From J054 sp965223095 (lineage in GTDB: Bacteria; Pseudomonadota; Gammaproteobacteria; Steroidobacterales; GCA-2729495), in the NCBI GenBank assembly GCA_965223095.1, contig OZ244979.1, positions 1,860,001-1,924,000 on the forward strand: a DNA stretch of 64,000 bases, in the 5' to 3' direction. Positions 36,574 through 45,209 of the stretch are shown here, piece by piece. Position numbers and translations under genes: made by a program. Numbering within the stretch: position 1 is the stretch's first letter; each line of letters starts with the position of its first letter. The notes beneath the pieces are model-generated. The model was not told the DNA's origin. It made no database searches and saw only the letters and a list, made by a program, of their open reading frames with translations.

Positions 36574-38001
36574 TTATTGCCCTTGATTCTTAAGGATGGG
36601 ACGGTGGTGCTTGGCGAGGGTTCCCGGTGATACGCCTAGCATGTAGCCGATGGCCAATAGGCGGTTGGCGCAACTGCGTCGCAACCAACCTTCTTGTTCC
36701 CAGCGGCGTGGTGAAACTTCGATGGGCGCCGGTACATGTTCAAAGCGCCCCGTGCGCCGCAGACCGCGCACCAGCTGCACTTCTTCAAACAAGGCTTGGT
36801 TTGCAAAACCGCCGGCTGTTTCGTAGGCCCGGCGCGTCGCGAATAAGCCTTGGTCTCCATAGGGAATACCGATACGCGTTCGCCAGTTGATTAATTTTGC
36901 CAGTAGCGACCGCGCTTGCGATGGCCGCCCGGCAAAGCGAAACCGCAAACAGCCCCCAGCCGCGCCCTGCGACAGGCTAGCGCGAATAGCCTTGCAGGCA
37001 AGCTTGCTGGGTTGAGTATCCGCGTGCAGAAACCAAAGCCAGTCGCCCGTGGCCGCCGCCGCACCCGCGCGCAGTTGCCGACCGCGCCCGCGGCTGGTAG
37101 CGAGATACTGCGCGCCATTATCGTCGCAGAGCGATTGACACTGCGCATCTTTAGCACCATCCACGACGATGATCTCATCGGGCGTCTCGGAGCCTGTGCG
37201 CAGCACTGCGAATAACTTGGTGAGTTCCTGGGTATCACCCAGTACCGGAATAATCAGGCTTAGTTTCGTTTGCTCAGCTGCGGAATTGTTTAACCAGCTT
37301 AGGAGTGCTTGTCGGGCCGGTCTTTGATCCTGGCCGAGATCCGCAGGCAGGCGATCAAGATCCGCTGGCAGATCGATGTCATAACGTTTAGGCAATTCAG
37401 CCACTGAATAATCTGTCGCGACGCAGGCCGCTTTTAGGGCGTCACCTAAATTTTCCGAGCTCCACGGCAGGTTCTTAAGCTCGGGCCAGGGTTTGCGCGC
37501 ACCCATTAAGGTGACGCCGCCATCCGTCGCGCGCCCGAGTATGACGTCGCTGCTGACCAGGGCTGCATCGGCGGCAGCGTAGTAGGCTGAATCCAGCGTG
37601 GGTGCGTCACTGCCGATATAGATGATTTTTTCGTGACCAAGTCGGCGCAGCTGGTCATCGACGTGATTTAAGCGCTCGCCCAGATTGCCCTCAGCTTGCG
37701 GTATCACTAGCCAATCTTCATGGCCAAGTTGCTGGGCCCAGTCAGCATCTTCCACCTCGGCGGGCGCGAGTATGACGGGTCCGGGCCAGGCGGCGCCGTC
37801 TTCCAGGGCTGTGCGCAACAAGACCTCGCCCAGATCGCGGGCATAGGTTTGGCCCAAGACTTTGGCAATCCTTTGTTTGCCGACGCCTAGATCCGGTCGT
37901 CGGCAAAAAATGACCAAGCTGGCGATATTTTGACCGGGTGCGCCCACCGACGGAGCATAGCGATCTACAACCGTGACAAACAAGCCAAGCGGCGCCGACA
38001 C
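36574..38001 (-). CDS. Fused DUF2064/TIGR04282 and GT2/TIGR04283 transferase
   Basis: 475 residues. The N-terminal ~230 residues are the nucleotidyl-transferase-like DUF2064 (LVIFCRRPDLGVGKQRIA, YIGSDAPTL, GRATDGGVTLMGA). Residues ~240-475 are a GT-A family 2 glycosyltransferase (LSLIIPVLGD, VDGAKDAQ, FLHADTQPSKLA). These two domains are separate genes in most genomes and are named rSAM/selenodomain-associated transferases 1 and 2, later linked to arsenosugar synthesis. Here they are joined. The stop touches the start of the radical SAM gene, so they form an operon. Confidence 0.88.
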   Translation of the reverse strand: MSAPLGLFVTVVDRYAPSVGAPGQNIASLVIFCRRPDLGVGKQRIAKVLGQTYARDLGEVLLRTALEDGAAWPGPVILAPAEVEDADWAQQLGHEDWLVIPQAEGNLGERLNHVDDQLRRLGHEKIIYIGSDAPTLDSAYYAAADAALVSSDVILGRATDGGVTLMGARKPWPELKNLPWSSENLGDALKAACVATDYSVAELPKRYDIDLPADLDRLPADLGQDQRPARQALLSWLNNSAAEQTKLSLIIPVLGDTQELTKLFAVLRTGSETPDEIIVVDGAKDAQCQSLCDDNGAQYLATSRGRGRQLRAGAAAATGDWLWFLHADTQPSKLACKAIRASLSQGAAGGCLRFRFAGRPSQARSLLAKLINWRTRIGIPYGDQGLFATRRAYETAGGFANQALFEEVQLVRGLRRTGRFEHVPAPIEVSPRRWEQEGWLRRSCANRLLAIGYMLGVSPGTLAKHHRPILKNQGQ

Positions 38002-38319
38002 CGTTGTGCATAGGGAACCGTTTGGCTTTCTAAGCTAGCCGATGATTTGACTATGCGTTATTCCCCGAGGTCCCTCCCCGGGGTGGCACAAGACTGAAAA
38101 ATTGTCTGCCCGGCAACTTGTTTGCCGCAACGGACCAAGTGGACAGAACGATGGCACGGGCGCAGGCCATCGGACCGCGCGTATACTGGCAAGCGAGATG
38201 AGTTTGTTCGCTGTGGGGGCTGTCACCTCACGATGCTGAACTTTCTCACCACCGGCGGCCCTAAGTCGAAACAGGCCGGATGAGTAAATTTCGGCTCAAG
38301 CCGAGGAGTTACAGGATCG
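38002..38319. other. Divergent promoter region of arsenosugar-type cluster
   Basis: Non-coding stretch of ~320 bp between the fused transferase and arsM. TATACT at 38182-38187 is a possible -10 for arsM, leaving a ~130-nt leader. GAGGAG near 38303 is a good ribosome site. I see no ArsR-type operator I can name with confidence. The leader has GC-rich hairpin potential, but no known riboswitch motif. Confidence 0.4.
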
Positions 38320-39363
38320 ATGCAATCAGAAGTTCAGAAATACTACGGTGAGACGCTGCAGTCCACCGCGGATTTAAAAACCAGTGCTTGCTGTACCGAT
38401 GCCGCCATGCCCGCCCATCTCAAAGCGGTCTTGGCGAAAATTCATGATGAGGTGTTGACTCGCTACTATGGTTGCGGTTTGGTCATGCCCGAGGCTTTGC
38501 CTGGGGCGCGCGTGCTAGATTTAGGCTGCGGTGCCGGCCGTGATGTATACGCCCTGGCGGGATTGGTGGGCCAGGAAGGGTATGTGGTTGGTATTGACAT
38601 GACGCCCGAACAGCTCGCAGTGGCGCGTCGGCACGAGGAATATCATGCCCGGGCATTCGGCTTTGACCGCAGCAATGTGGAGTTCATTCAGGGCGACATT
38701 GAAGATTTAGCTGCGACCGGATTGGCTGAGAACAGCTTCGATGTCATTGTTTCCAATTGTGTGATCAACTTGGCGACGGATAAACCGGCGGTATTCAGAG
38801 AAGCCTGGCGTCTGCTCAAGCCAGGTGGCGAGATGTATTTCGCCGATGTTTATGCGGATCGGCGTGTTCCGCTGGCATTGCAAAGCGATCCGGTCTTGTA
38901 TGGCGAATGCTTGTCAGGTGCCTTGTACTGGAATGACTTTTTGCAAATCGTCAAGGCCGCGGGCTTTGCCGACCCACGTTTAGTCACGGACAAGACCATC
39001 AGCGTCGAAGATCCGAAACTCACGGCTAAATTGGGCGATTTGCGGTTTTTTTCCGCCACCTATCGCTTGTTCAAGCTTCCTGAGCTGGAAGCCGGTTGTG
39101 AGGACTACGGACAGCGGGTGCGTTATCTCGGTGGCATCGAGCATGCCGATCACTCATTTCAATTGGATAAGCAGCATCGTTTTGCAGCGGGCGAAGTCGT
39201 GGCGGTTTGCGGCAATACCCATCGGATGCTGACCGAAACGCGTTTTGCACCGCAGTTTGAATTTTTTGGTGACACGCGGGTTCATCGGGGGATTTTCCCA
39301 GGTTGCGGCCATGCGCTTCCCTTTGATGCGGCGGCGGAATCGGCTTCGTCGGGCTGTTGTTGA
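38320..39363 (+). CDS. arsM: ArsM arsenite S-adenosylmethionine methyltransferase
   Basis: 347 residues. SAM motif LDLGCGAGRD (~67-76), DMTPEQL (~93-99). Cysteines that bind As(III) in known ArsM enzymes appear in equivalent places: SACC (24-25), SNCVIN (147), YGECLSG (197). The C-terminal ~100 residues have a further conserved domain ending SSGCC. It converts trivalent arsenic to methylated species. With the adjacent radical SAM and glycosyltransferase genes it suggests production of arsenosugars rather than simple detoxification. Confidence 0.93.
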   Translation: MQSEVQKYYGETLQSTADLKTSACCTDAAMPAHLKAVLAKIHDEVLTRYYGCGLVMPEALPGARVLDLGCGAGRDVYALAGLVGQEGYVVGIDMTPEQLAVARRHEEYHARAFGFDRSNVEFIQGDIEDLAATGLAENSFDVIVSNCVINLATDKPAVFREAWRLLKPGGEMYFADVYADRRVPLALQSDPVLYGECLSGALYWNDFLQIVKAAGFADPRLVTDKTISVEDPKLTAKLGDLRFFSATYRLFKLPELEAGCEDYGQRVRYLGGIEHADHSFQLDKQHRFAAGEVVAVCGNTHRMLTETRFAPQFEFFGDTRVHRGIFPGCGHALPFDAAAESASSGCC

Positions 39364-39764
39364 CGCAACGCAGCGCGCCGGGCCGTCGTGCTGTATCACA
39401 GCATATAGTCTAGTGCTTCAGGTCAGGATCTTAAGCTATTGATCTAGAAAAACTATTCTTAATAATTTTTCGATATAAGAGCCCCAGACAGATCCCCAAT
39501 CACTGTCCGCGCGAGGGGTCCCAGGAGTCGGTTATACTGCGTGCGCCTACTGCCCAGCGGTCCCAACGAGACGACAAGACCACTTAGATAAGCGTCGTTT
39601 CGTGGCCCAGCCGGGGGGCGTTCCCAGCGGCTGCGTTCTTTCTTTTTATAGAGCCCGGCATAAGGTTTGGTTAGCGCCCGGCGCCTCGTTTTCAGTGCCT
39701 GACTAGTCCCGTGTCGGGGAACAATGCATGCGCTGTAATTGTTCAACGTGGCGCCGGGCCTTTA
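39364..39764. other. Intergenic stretch without recognised gene
   Basis: About 400 bp after arsM. A 95-codon frame on the minus strand (39459-39746) has no recognisable features and no good start, so I do not call it. There is no clear terminator or RNA gene. Confidence 0.4.
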
Positions 39765-40013
39765 TCAACAGCGCCGGTACCGTGCTTCGTTCAGTTCGCG
39801 AAGTTGCCGCCGATAGCGTCTGCCAGATTTCGCTCGATAGCCGGCCCGCATCCGCGATTCGATACGACGAATCCGGCGTTTTAGCTTGGCGCAAGCCTTT
39901 TTCTTGGCTGCCCGCGCTTTGCTCTGCCGACTGGCTGCGCCGAAAAGCGGCGCGGAAAAAATGACACCACTTAGGCCCAACAAAACCTTGCGTCGAGGAA
40001 ACTGCGTTTGCAT
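39765..40013 (-). CDS. Small exported basic protein, possible Tat substrate
   Basis: 82 residues. N-terminus FPRRKVLLGLSGVIFSAPLFGA looks like a twin-arginine or Sec signal; the mature part is short, very Arg/Lys-rich (SRMRAGYRAKSGRRYRRQLREL) and ends in Cys. No family recognised. It stands alone between arsM and the ferredoxin gene. The coherent signal followed by charged helix suggests it is real, but no ribosome site is clear. Function unknown. Confidence 0.5.
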   Translation of the reverse strand: MQTQFPRRKVLLGLSGVIFSAPLFGAASRQSKARAAKKKACAKLKRRIRRIESRMRAGYRAKSGRRYRRQLRELNEARYRRC

Positions 40014-40174
40014 CGCGTGATATTCCGCAACCTAGAGGTTAACCGCCAGCGGTTAATCAAGCGTAAAACCCTGGATATCTGTTGGTCGGTTTTCGACGAG
40101 TTAGCGATAGGGGCACGATGCCTTGCTACCTATTAAAAGAGTAGCCCAGCAGCGCGTTTTCACATGGGCCTTGG

Positions 40175-40573
40175 CTAGCTGGCCGAGCTATCAGGCCCAA
40201 TCGATAGCGGATGTTCGGCAATCTGAAAATCTCTGACTGGGCGGCCGCCAATCAAATGTTCCTGGATGATTCGTTCTAGCACTTCAGGTCCGCAATTTCT
40301 ATACCAAATGCCTTCGGGGTAGACCACGGCGACGGGACCGAATGTGCAAACCTGCAGGCAGTTCGCTTTGCTGCGATAGATACCACCGTGACCGGTGAGA
40401 TTTAGTTCCGCCAGCCGTTGCTTAAGAAATTTCCAGGCGACTAGGCTGTCATCGCGGTCACAGCATTTTGGTTTAGTTTGGTCGCAACACAAGAAAATAT
40501 GCCGACGGATCTGGAGGATACCCAAGCGATTGATGCGCTCCTCCCAGGATTCGCCCGTGTTGGCGCGGCCCAC
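40175..40573 (-). CDS. Thioredoxin-like [2Fe-2S] ferredoxin
   Basis: 132 residues. Cys pattern of the Shethna/Aquifex type: RRHIFLCCDQTKPKCC, then SKANCLQVCTFGPVAVVYPEGIWY, where the four cluster cysteines of the thioredoxin-fold Fd lie. The start is a GTG overlapping the stop of the upstream alpha/beta hydrolase by one base, so it is translationally coupled. A candidate electron donor to the RCCR-like reductase nearby (41768), although that gene is divergent. Confidence 0.85.
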   Translation of the reverse strand: MGRANTGESWEERINRLGILQIRRHIFLCCDQTKPKCCDRDDSLVAWKFLKQRLAELNLTGHGGIYRSKANCLQVCTFGPVAVVYPEGIWYRNCGPEVLERIIQEHLIGGRPVRDFQIAEHPLSIGPDSSAS

Positions 40574-41376
40574 TATTGCCGGTCCAGAAACTCAAACAGC
40601 ACATTGCAAAAAGCAATCTTTTGCTCTTTGCCTGCCACAACATGGGCGATTTCCTCCATCATCACGCCTTCGGCTGTTGGTATGCCTTGCTCCAGGGGCA
40701 GGGTGTAACGCGGGCTCGTAACCACATCCTTGCCGGCATGAATGATGAGCGAGGGCGCGGTGATCTGATCAAGTCTATCCAAGGAATTATGGGCAATGCA
40801 GGCGTCTACCAATCTTGCATGGGCTGGGTAGCGGCCGTTGAGTTCATTCCAGGGCCCTTGGGGTCCAAGTAGTCGGTGCCGGTTTGCGTTGTAGAACTCC
40901 GGAAGAAAACTCATGGTGCAGACATGTTTTTGAAAGGCCAAAAACCCGCAGTCACGATGCACGTCCCGAAAAATTTCGAGTTGATCCTGTAGAAACGGAT
41001 CTACTTTTGCCCAGGCGCCCATATTGACCATGCTGCGTACTAGATCCGGCCTGGTGATGGCCACTTCTTGGGCAATACAGGCGCCCATGCCGACTAAGCC
41101 GATGAAGTGCAGCTTCGACCAACCGAGCTGGTCTAGCAGTTCAATCACATCCGCCGCGTGCAATGCCATGCTGGGTTCGACGTCGGGATCATCGTCGGAA
41201 TCGCCGATACCGCGATAATCTATCAGCAGCACTTGATACTTGTCCGTCAGGCCCCGCGCCAGAGCGCCCTCGCCACCGTGACAATAACTGCCCCAGCCCC
41301 CCATGCAGATCGCGGGATCGCCACTGCCATGAATTTCGTAATACATCTGGTGGCCGTTAATGCGGGCGCTGGGCAT
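40573..41376 (-). CDS. Alpha/beta hydrolase homologue lacking the catalytic nucleophile
   Basis: 267 residues from ATG 41376 (MPSARINGHQ); the longer frame starting at 41436 has an unlikely N-terminus. Recognisable fold: HGSGDPAICMGGWGSY oxyanion region and VLLIDYRGIGDSDDDP, then the elbow region which reads LHFIGLVGMGACIAQ. The usual G-x-S-x-G nucleophile is absent; Gly or Val stands there. The late His region HVVAG exists. So this is either a non-catalytic homologue or one with unusual chemistry. The ferredoxin gene is coupled downstream. Confidence 0.8.
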   Translation of the reverse strand: MPSARINGHQMYYEIHGSGDPAICMGGWGSYCHGGEGALARGLTDKYQVLLIDYRGIGDSDDDPDVEPSMALHAADVIELLDQLGWSKLHFIGLVGMGACIAQEVAITRPDLVRSMVNMGAWAKVDPFLQDQLEIFRDVHRDCGFLAFQKHVCTMSFLPEFYNANRHRLLGPQGPWNELNGRYPAHARLVDACIAHNSLDRLDQITAPSLIIHAGKDVVTSPRYTLPLEQGIPTAEGVMMEEIAHVVAGKEQKIAFCNVLFEFLDRQ

Positions 41377-41767
41377 GGGCAATAGCTCCTTATTGTGTCG
41401 GGGTGGGATGACGCTTAGTGACAAGATAGCAGCCACCCTGACTTTATTTTAGCGCGACGTCTTTATCATTCGTGCAGCGATCGTTGGGCTTGCAATGACA
41501 GATTTGTCGAATTGCCCTGGGCCGGACTCAGAAAAATACACTGGGAATCGGCGGTTTGCGTGGCTGGCCCGAGTCCCACATGGCGACCTTGTAGGCGGTG
41601 GCCAACCGGCTCAGGCGAATGGATCTGACTGCTCGCCAAGCTTGCCCGGTGGGATGCGTGCAATTTGAAACGCTGGCGCACAGGGCTCGCGCAGACTGTG
41701 AAATTCGCCCGTGGCCGAGTAAACTTGCCAGCCTTTTTAGCCCGAGAATCAGAAGGTGGGGTAGCTC
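41377..41767. other. Divergent intergenic region
   Basis: About 390 bp between the alpha/beta hydrolase and RCCR-like genes. Both start from here. I see no assigned operator, terminator or RNA. Short ORFs here look random. Confidence 0.4.
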
Positions 41768-42580
41768 ATGAGTGCTGGTGTCGAAACCAAGACGATTATG
41801 CAGTTCCTGTCGGAGAATCCCGACGTGGATGTGTCGCGGGCGTGGGAGCGATGCTGGACAATACATGAAAAGATCATTGACCGCGTGCAGCAACGCTTCG
41901 ATGTCAGCAAACATCACTCTTGCGAGGGTGAGGACTATTTCACCTCACCCGATTGCCAGCTCGAAGGCTCGTTCAATGCCTATAGCGGCAAGGAAGTCGA
42001 TTGGCTGGTCCACTCCTGGATTGGCAACCGCAAAGCGAGCATTTTGGACATGAACGCCACGGCGTTTCTCGGTCAACAGACCCAGGTCCCTCACCTGGTC
42101 GTAATATTTGGCACTATTCCTAAGCTTTATTTCTATGCGGAATACGCACCGCGGGTCGATCTGCGTACCAACTACGACTATTTGCAGAAGTACTATGAAC
42201 CCGCCAACGAAGGGTTTTTGAATTTTCGTAGCGATCCTGAGTGGACCCGCTTCGTGAGCCATGGCACCTATTTGCGGGCCTTGATGTCACCCTGTGCGGT
42301 GAGTTCCACGGCTGAGTTGACTGACGACAATATTACAACTTGCGAGAAATTTCTCGGTGGCTTCGTCGATCGTTGGTTTCGTTGGCTGGATGAGGCTGAA
42401 GAGTTGCCTGAGGAGCAGCGTGCAGCGCAACAAGCCTATGATTTCACGATACGAGAACTGGGTTATCGAACTGACCCAATGAATGTTCTACCGCAGAAGA
42501 TCTTTGGCGAAGAAGAGTTTAACCGCCGGCTCGATATGCGCTGCGGTATGACGCAAATGGCCGAGTCTCGCGGGGATTAG
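41768..42580 (+). CDS. Red chlorophyll catabolite reductase (RCCR) family protein
   Basis: 270 residues with the block order of the plant RCCR/ferredoxin-dependent bilin-reductase-like fold: DWLVHSWIGNRK, then VPHLVVIFG and LYFYAEYAPRVDLRTNYDYLQKYY, then YLRALMSPCAVSS and, near the end, LPQKIFGEEEF. In plants this enzyme reduces red chlorophyll catabolite with ferredoxin. A non-photosynthetic bacterium would use a different tetrapyrrole or a related substrate. A [2Fe-2S] ferredoxin gene lies ~1.2 kb away on the opposite strand. Fold call good; substrate unknown. Confidence 0.75.
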   Translation: MSAGVETKTIMQFLSENPDVDVSRAWERCWTIHEKIIDRVQQRFDVSKHHSCEGEDYFTSPDCQLEGSFNAYSGKEVDWLVHSWIGNRKASILDMNATAFLGQQTQVPHLVVIFGTIPKLYFYAEYAPRVDLRTNYDYLQKYYEPANEGFLNFRSDPEWTRFVSHGTYLRALMSPCAVSSTAELTDDNITTCEKFLGGFVDRWFRWLDEAEELPEEQRAAQQAYDFTIRELGYRTDPMNVLPQKIFGEEEFNRRLDMRCGMTQMAESRGD

Positions 42581-42715
42581 TCCTGGCGGATGCGAGGGGT
42601 CTTGCCCGGCGATTTTGTTGCCGGCGCCTCGTTGATCATGAATGGGCTGTGACGCCGGGTAGTATTCGCGGCGTGCCTAGCCCCGAATGCCGGACAAAGT
42701 AGCTCGCCGGTATTG

Positions 42716-42755
42716 CGGCCAAAAAATAAGGGCCCATAATCATACGGGCCCTGAT
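42716..42755 (-). terminator. Rho-independent terminator of the 36-residue peptide gene
   Basis: Reading leftward, AGGGCCC/GGGCCCT stem around a short ATGATTAT-type loop, followed by a T-rich run (TTATTTTTT). It ends the transcript of the small minus-strand gene at 42818-42928. Confidence 0.75.
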
Positions 42756-42817
42756 CTTCGTAACTGCATTGGCCATCGGCGAATCGCGAGTACCTCGCAA
42801 TCAGCCGAAGGATCTGC

Positions 42818-42928
42818 TTACATGCCTAGCATTGCCGGTATCGTTGCCAAGGGGATTAGCAGCGCGATAATGGTTAGCAGAACTTCATCACGACGATCGA
42901 AATTTGCTTGATTTTTTCGGTTCAACAT
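42818..42928 (-). CDS. 36-residue predicted membrane peptide in cpxP position
   Basis: Translates as a charged N-terminus (MLNRKNQANFDRRDEV) and a hydrophobic C-terminal helix (LLTIIALLIPLATIPAMLGM), one predicted transmembrane segment. A good ribosome site (GAGGAG) lies 7-9 nt before the ATG, and a terminator (42716-42755) follows, so this looks like a genuine monocistronic gene despite the size. It is divergent from the response regulator, with the GTAAC repeats between. CpxP occupies this place in Enterobacteria, but this peptide is unrelated in sequence to CpxP. Function unknown; could be a regulator of the kinase or a stress peptide. Confidence 0.75.
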   Translation of the reverse strand: MLNRKNQANFDRRDEVLLTIIALLIPLATIPAMLGM

Positions 42929-43006
42929 CCTGTCATCTCCTCAAAAGCGATTCGTTTTCAATGGTTAAAATATACGGCCGTTCCCGCCAGATAACCTTTC
43001 CGGACG

Positions 43007-43031
43007 GTAACAGCCTGTAACATTTTGTAAC
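43007..43031. promoter_or_regulatory. Three GTAAC direct repeats at 10-bp spacing (CpxR-box-like)
   Basis: GTAAC at 43007, 43017 and 43027, i.e. GTAAC-N5-GTAAC-N5-GTAAC. The known CpxR box is GTAAA-N5-GTAAA, so two overlapping boxes are present. Possible -10 elements flank it: TAGAAT (43059-43064) rightward and TATATT near 42968-42973 leftward. The region probably controls both the small peptide and the two-component genes. Confidence 0.75.
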
Positions 43032-43143
43032 GCCTAATTTCTTTCTAATTCAATAGCTTAGAATGGAGCTTTCGGCGTGTGAGAGAGTGCCCCCGCGTGG
43101 GCGCGCATAGTAGAGCCGAAGTAACAAAAATATTCTGTGAACC

Positions 43144-43836
43144 ATGCCAAAGATTTTGCTAATCGATGACGACGAAAAGCTCGGCCACCTGCTCAAGAGC
43201 TACTTCGGCCGCTTTGATCTGGAACTGATTAGCGCCACCCATCCCCGTGACGGCCTGGAGAAGCTGCGCAAGGAAGATCCCGACCTGGTGATTCTTGACG
43301 TTATGTTGCCCGATCAAGACGGCTTTGAGGTCTGCAGAAACATTCGTAAGACCAGCGCCGTACCTGTGATTATGTTGACGGCCCGCGGCGAGGTGACGGA
43401 TCGGATCGTGGGCTTGGAAATTGGGGCCGACGATTACCTGCCCAAGCCGTTTGAGCCTCGCGAGCTGGTGGCTCGCATCCAGAACGTGCTTCGCCGCAGT
43501 GGCGCCAGACCGGACGGAGACGGTGTCTTGCGTTACAAAGATTTGGAGGTCAACACAGAGCGTCGTTCCGCACAGCTTGAGGGCGAGGATGTGGAATTGA
43601 CCACCATGGAGTTTCAATTGCTGGCCTTGTTGGCTGCGAATCCAGGTCGCGTGTATTCCCGCGACGACGTTTTGAATGAATTACGCGGTATCGACGCCCA
43701 ACTGTTTTCGCGCTCGGTAGATATTTTGGTGAGCCGCCTGCGGAGCAAGCTGAAGGATACAGCCAAGCATCCGCGATTCATTAAGACGGTTTGGGGCGCC
43801 GGTTATACCTTTGTGGGCGAGGAGATGGTGACGTGA
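43144..43836 (+). CDS. cpxR: CpxR-like OmpR-family response regulator
   Basis: 230 residues. Receiver domain with the acidic pocket (IDDDEK), the phospho-acceptor Asp52 in LVILDVMLPD, and Lys in YLPKPFEPREL. A C-terminal winged-helix DNA-binding domain with TTMEFQLLALLAANPGRVYSRDDVL and SRLRSKLKD follows. The segment PVIMLTARGEVTDRIVGLEIGADDYLPKPF is very like E. coli CpxR, and the upstream GTAAC repeats fit a CpxR operator. It overlaps the kinase start (GTGA). The gene symbol is by resemblance and operator; other OmpR regulators are possible. Confidence 0.8.
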   Translation: MPKILLIDDDEKLGHLLKSYFGRFDLELISATHPRDGLEKLRKEDPDLVILDVMLPDQDGFEVCRNIRKTSAVPVIMLTARGEVTDRIVGLEIGADDYLPKPFEPRELVARIQNVLRRSGARPDGDGVLRYKDLEVNTERRSAQLEGEDVELTTMEFQLLALLAANPGRVYSRDDVLNELRGIDAQLFSRSVDILVSRLRSKLKDTAKHPRFIKTVWGAGYTFVGEEMVT

Positions 43837-45209
43837 TTCCCAACGCGATGCGTTCGCTGTCGGCGCGTTTGCTGGGTGTGTTTTTGATCACTTCGCTTGT
43901 TTACGCTTTAGCATCGCGTTTGGCTGTAGACTTGGTCCTAGATCGCGACTACCTCCGCGAGATTGTCGGCGCGCACATATCCCTGCACACCAACTATGTG
44001 GTTAGAGACATCGGTTGGCCACCCAGCATCGAACGCGCGCGGGCAATTACTGACCATAATCCCTTCGATATTAGAATCGATGGGCCTGGGATTGATTGGG
44101 CCTCCGACCCCAATTTTCCAGCCGTGGATGATATTCCCTTTGAGCCCAGTCGATTTCTCGAGCAAGTTCGCGCTAGTGGGTCTGACGGCGAGAGCTGGGC
44201 AAGAACGCTTGAGCAATTAGATTTCGCTCGCCATGACCGGCATTCCTATGTGCTGATTTCCCATGGCAAGTATCGAGTGACTTTCGTTTCACCCAAGATT
44301 GCGACGCGCCCACCACCGGATTTCACCTGGCCTATTGTCGGCTTGGTTTCTATCTTGGTACTGGGTAGCTGCTACCTTGCGGTGCGTTGGTTGGTTCAGC
44401 CTATCAAGCTGATCAAGGAGGGCGCTGATCGAATGGGTGAGGGTGATCTGGACTACCGCATTCCCGTGGTCCGTCAAGATGACTTGGGGGACCTCACTCA
44501 AGAAATCAATCACTTGGCCGAAGACGTGCAACAAATGCTGGAAGCCAAGCGGCAACTCCTGTTGGCCATTAGTCATGAGCTGCGTTCACCCTTAACGCGC
44601 ACGAAAGTAGCCTTGGAGTTTCTAGAGGACGAAAGTACGCGCGGCAGCATTCTCGAAGACGTCGAGGAAATGGAGCGCTTGATCAATGACCTATTAGAGG
44701 GTGAGCGTCTCAATACACGGCATCAAAAACTGCAGCTTGGTCGGGTAGAGCTGAATCAACTAATGCAGGAGCTTTTGGCGGTAGATTTTGCCGATGATGA
44801 GGATCGAATCGCGCTGGATTTGCCCGATGTACCCGTCGTACTGACGGCCGACGCAATGCGAATACGCTTGCTCATAAAGAATCTTGTTAGCAACGCCTTG
44901 GCGTATTCAGCTGCCAGTTCGCCGCCGGTTCGGGTTGATTTAGCCGTGGGCCAAGGACACGCGGTCATTGCGATTGTCGACCAGGGGTCCGGCATGTCGG
45001 CTAAGCAGCTAGAACGCGCAACGGAACCGTTTTACCGCGCAGATCCGGCGCGTTCCCGTGATACCGGTGGATTCGGTCTCGGCTTATATCTTTGCCGCCG
45101 CATTGCCGAAGCCCACGGCGGACAATTGGCCATTGAGAGCGCGGAGGGGCGGGGCACAACAGTTACCGTTCGATTGCCCCTAGAAAACCCCGAGTCGGTT
45201 GCCGCCTAA
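43833..45209 (+). CDS. cpxA: CpxA-like sensor histidine kinase
   Basis: 458 residues from GTG 43833, which overlaps the regulator stop (GTGA). TM1 near the N-terminus (LLGVFLITSLVYALASRL), a periplasmic loop of about 130 residues, TM2 (IVGLVSILVLGSCYLAVRWLV), HAMP with GEGDLDYRIPV, the H-box SHELRSPLTR (His about 248), N-box (NLVSNALAYS), and G boxes (DQGSGM, GGFGLGLYL). The periplasmic sensor domain is not diagnostic. Predicted to sense envelope stress and phosphorylate the upstream regulator. Confidence 0.9.
   Translation: MIPNAMRSLSARLLGVFLITSLVYALASRLAVDLVLDRDYLREIVGAHISLHTNYVVRDIGWPPSIERARAITDHNPFDIRIDGPGIDWASDPNFPAVDDIPFEPSRFLEQVRASGSDGESWARTLEQLDFARHDRHSYVLISHGKYRVTFVSPKIATRPPPDFTWPIVGLVSILVLGSCYLAVRWLVQPIKLIKEGADRMGEGDLDYRIPVVRQDDLGDLTQEINHLAEDVQQMLEAKRQLLLAISHELRSPLTRTKVALEFLEDESTRGSILEDVEEMERLINDLLEGERLNTRHQKLQLGRVELNQLMQELLAVDFADDEDRIALDLPDVPVVLTADAMRIRLLIKNLVSNALAYSAASSPPVRVDLAVGQGHAVIAIVDQGSGMSAKQLERATEPFYRADPARSRDTGGFGLGLYLCRRIAEAHGGQLAIESAEGRGTTVTVRLPLENPESVAA

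Noticed and set aside
39459..39746. 95-codon minus-strand frame after arsM
   Set aside because: No features, start signal or neighbour context.
42687..42911. Plus-strand 74-codon frame
   Set aside because: It is the antisense of the 36-residue peptide gene, which has the better ribosome site and terminator.
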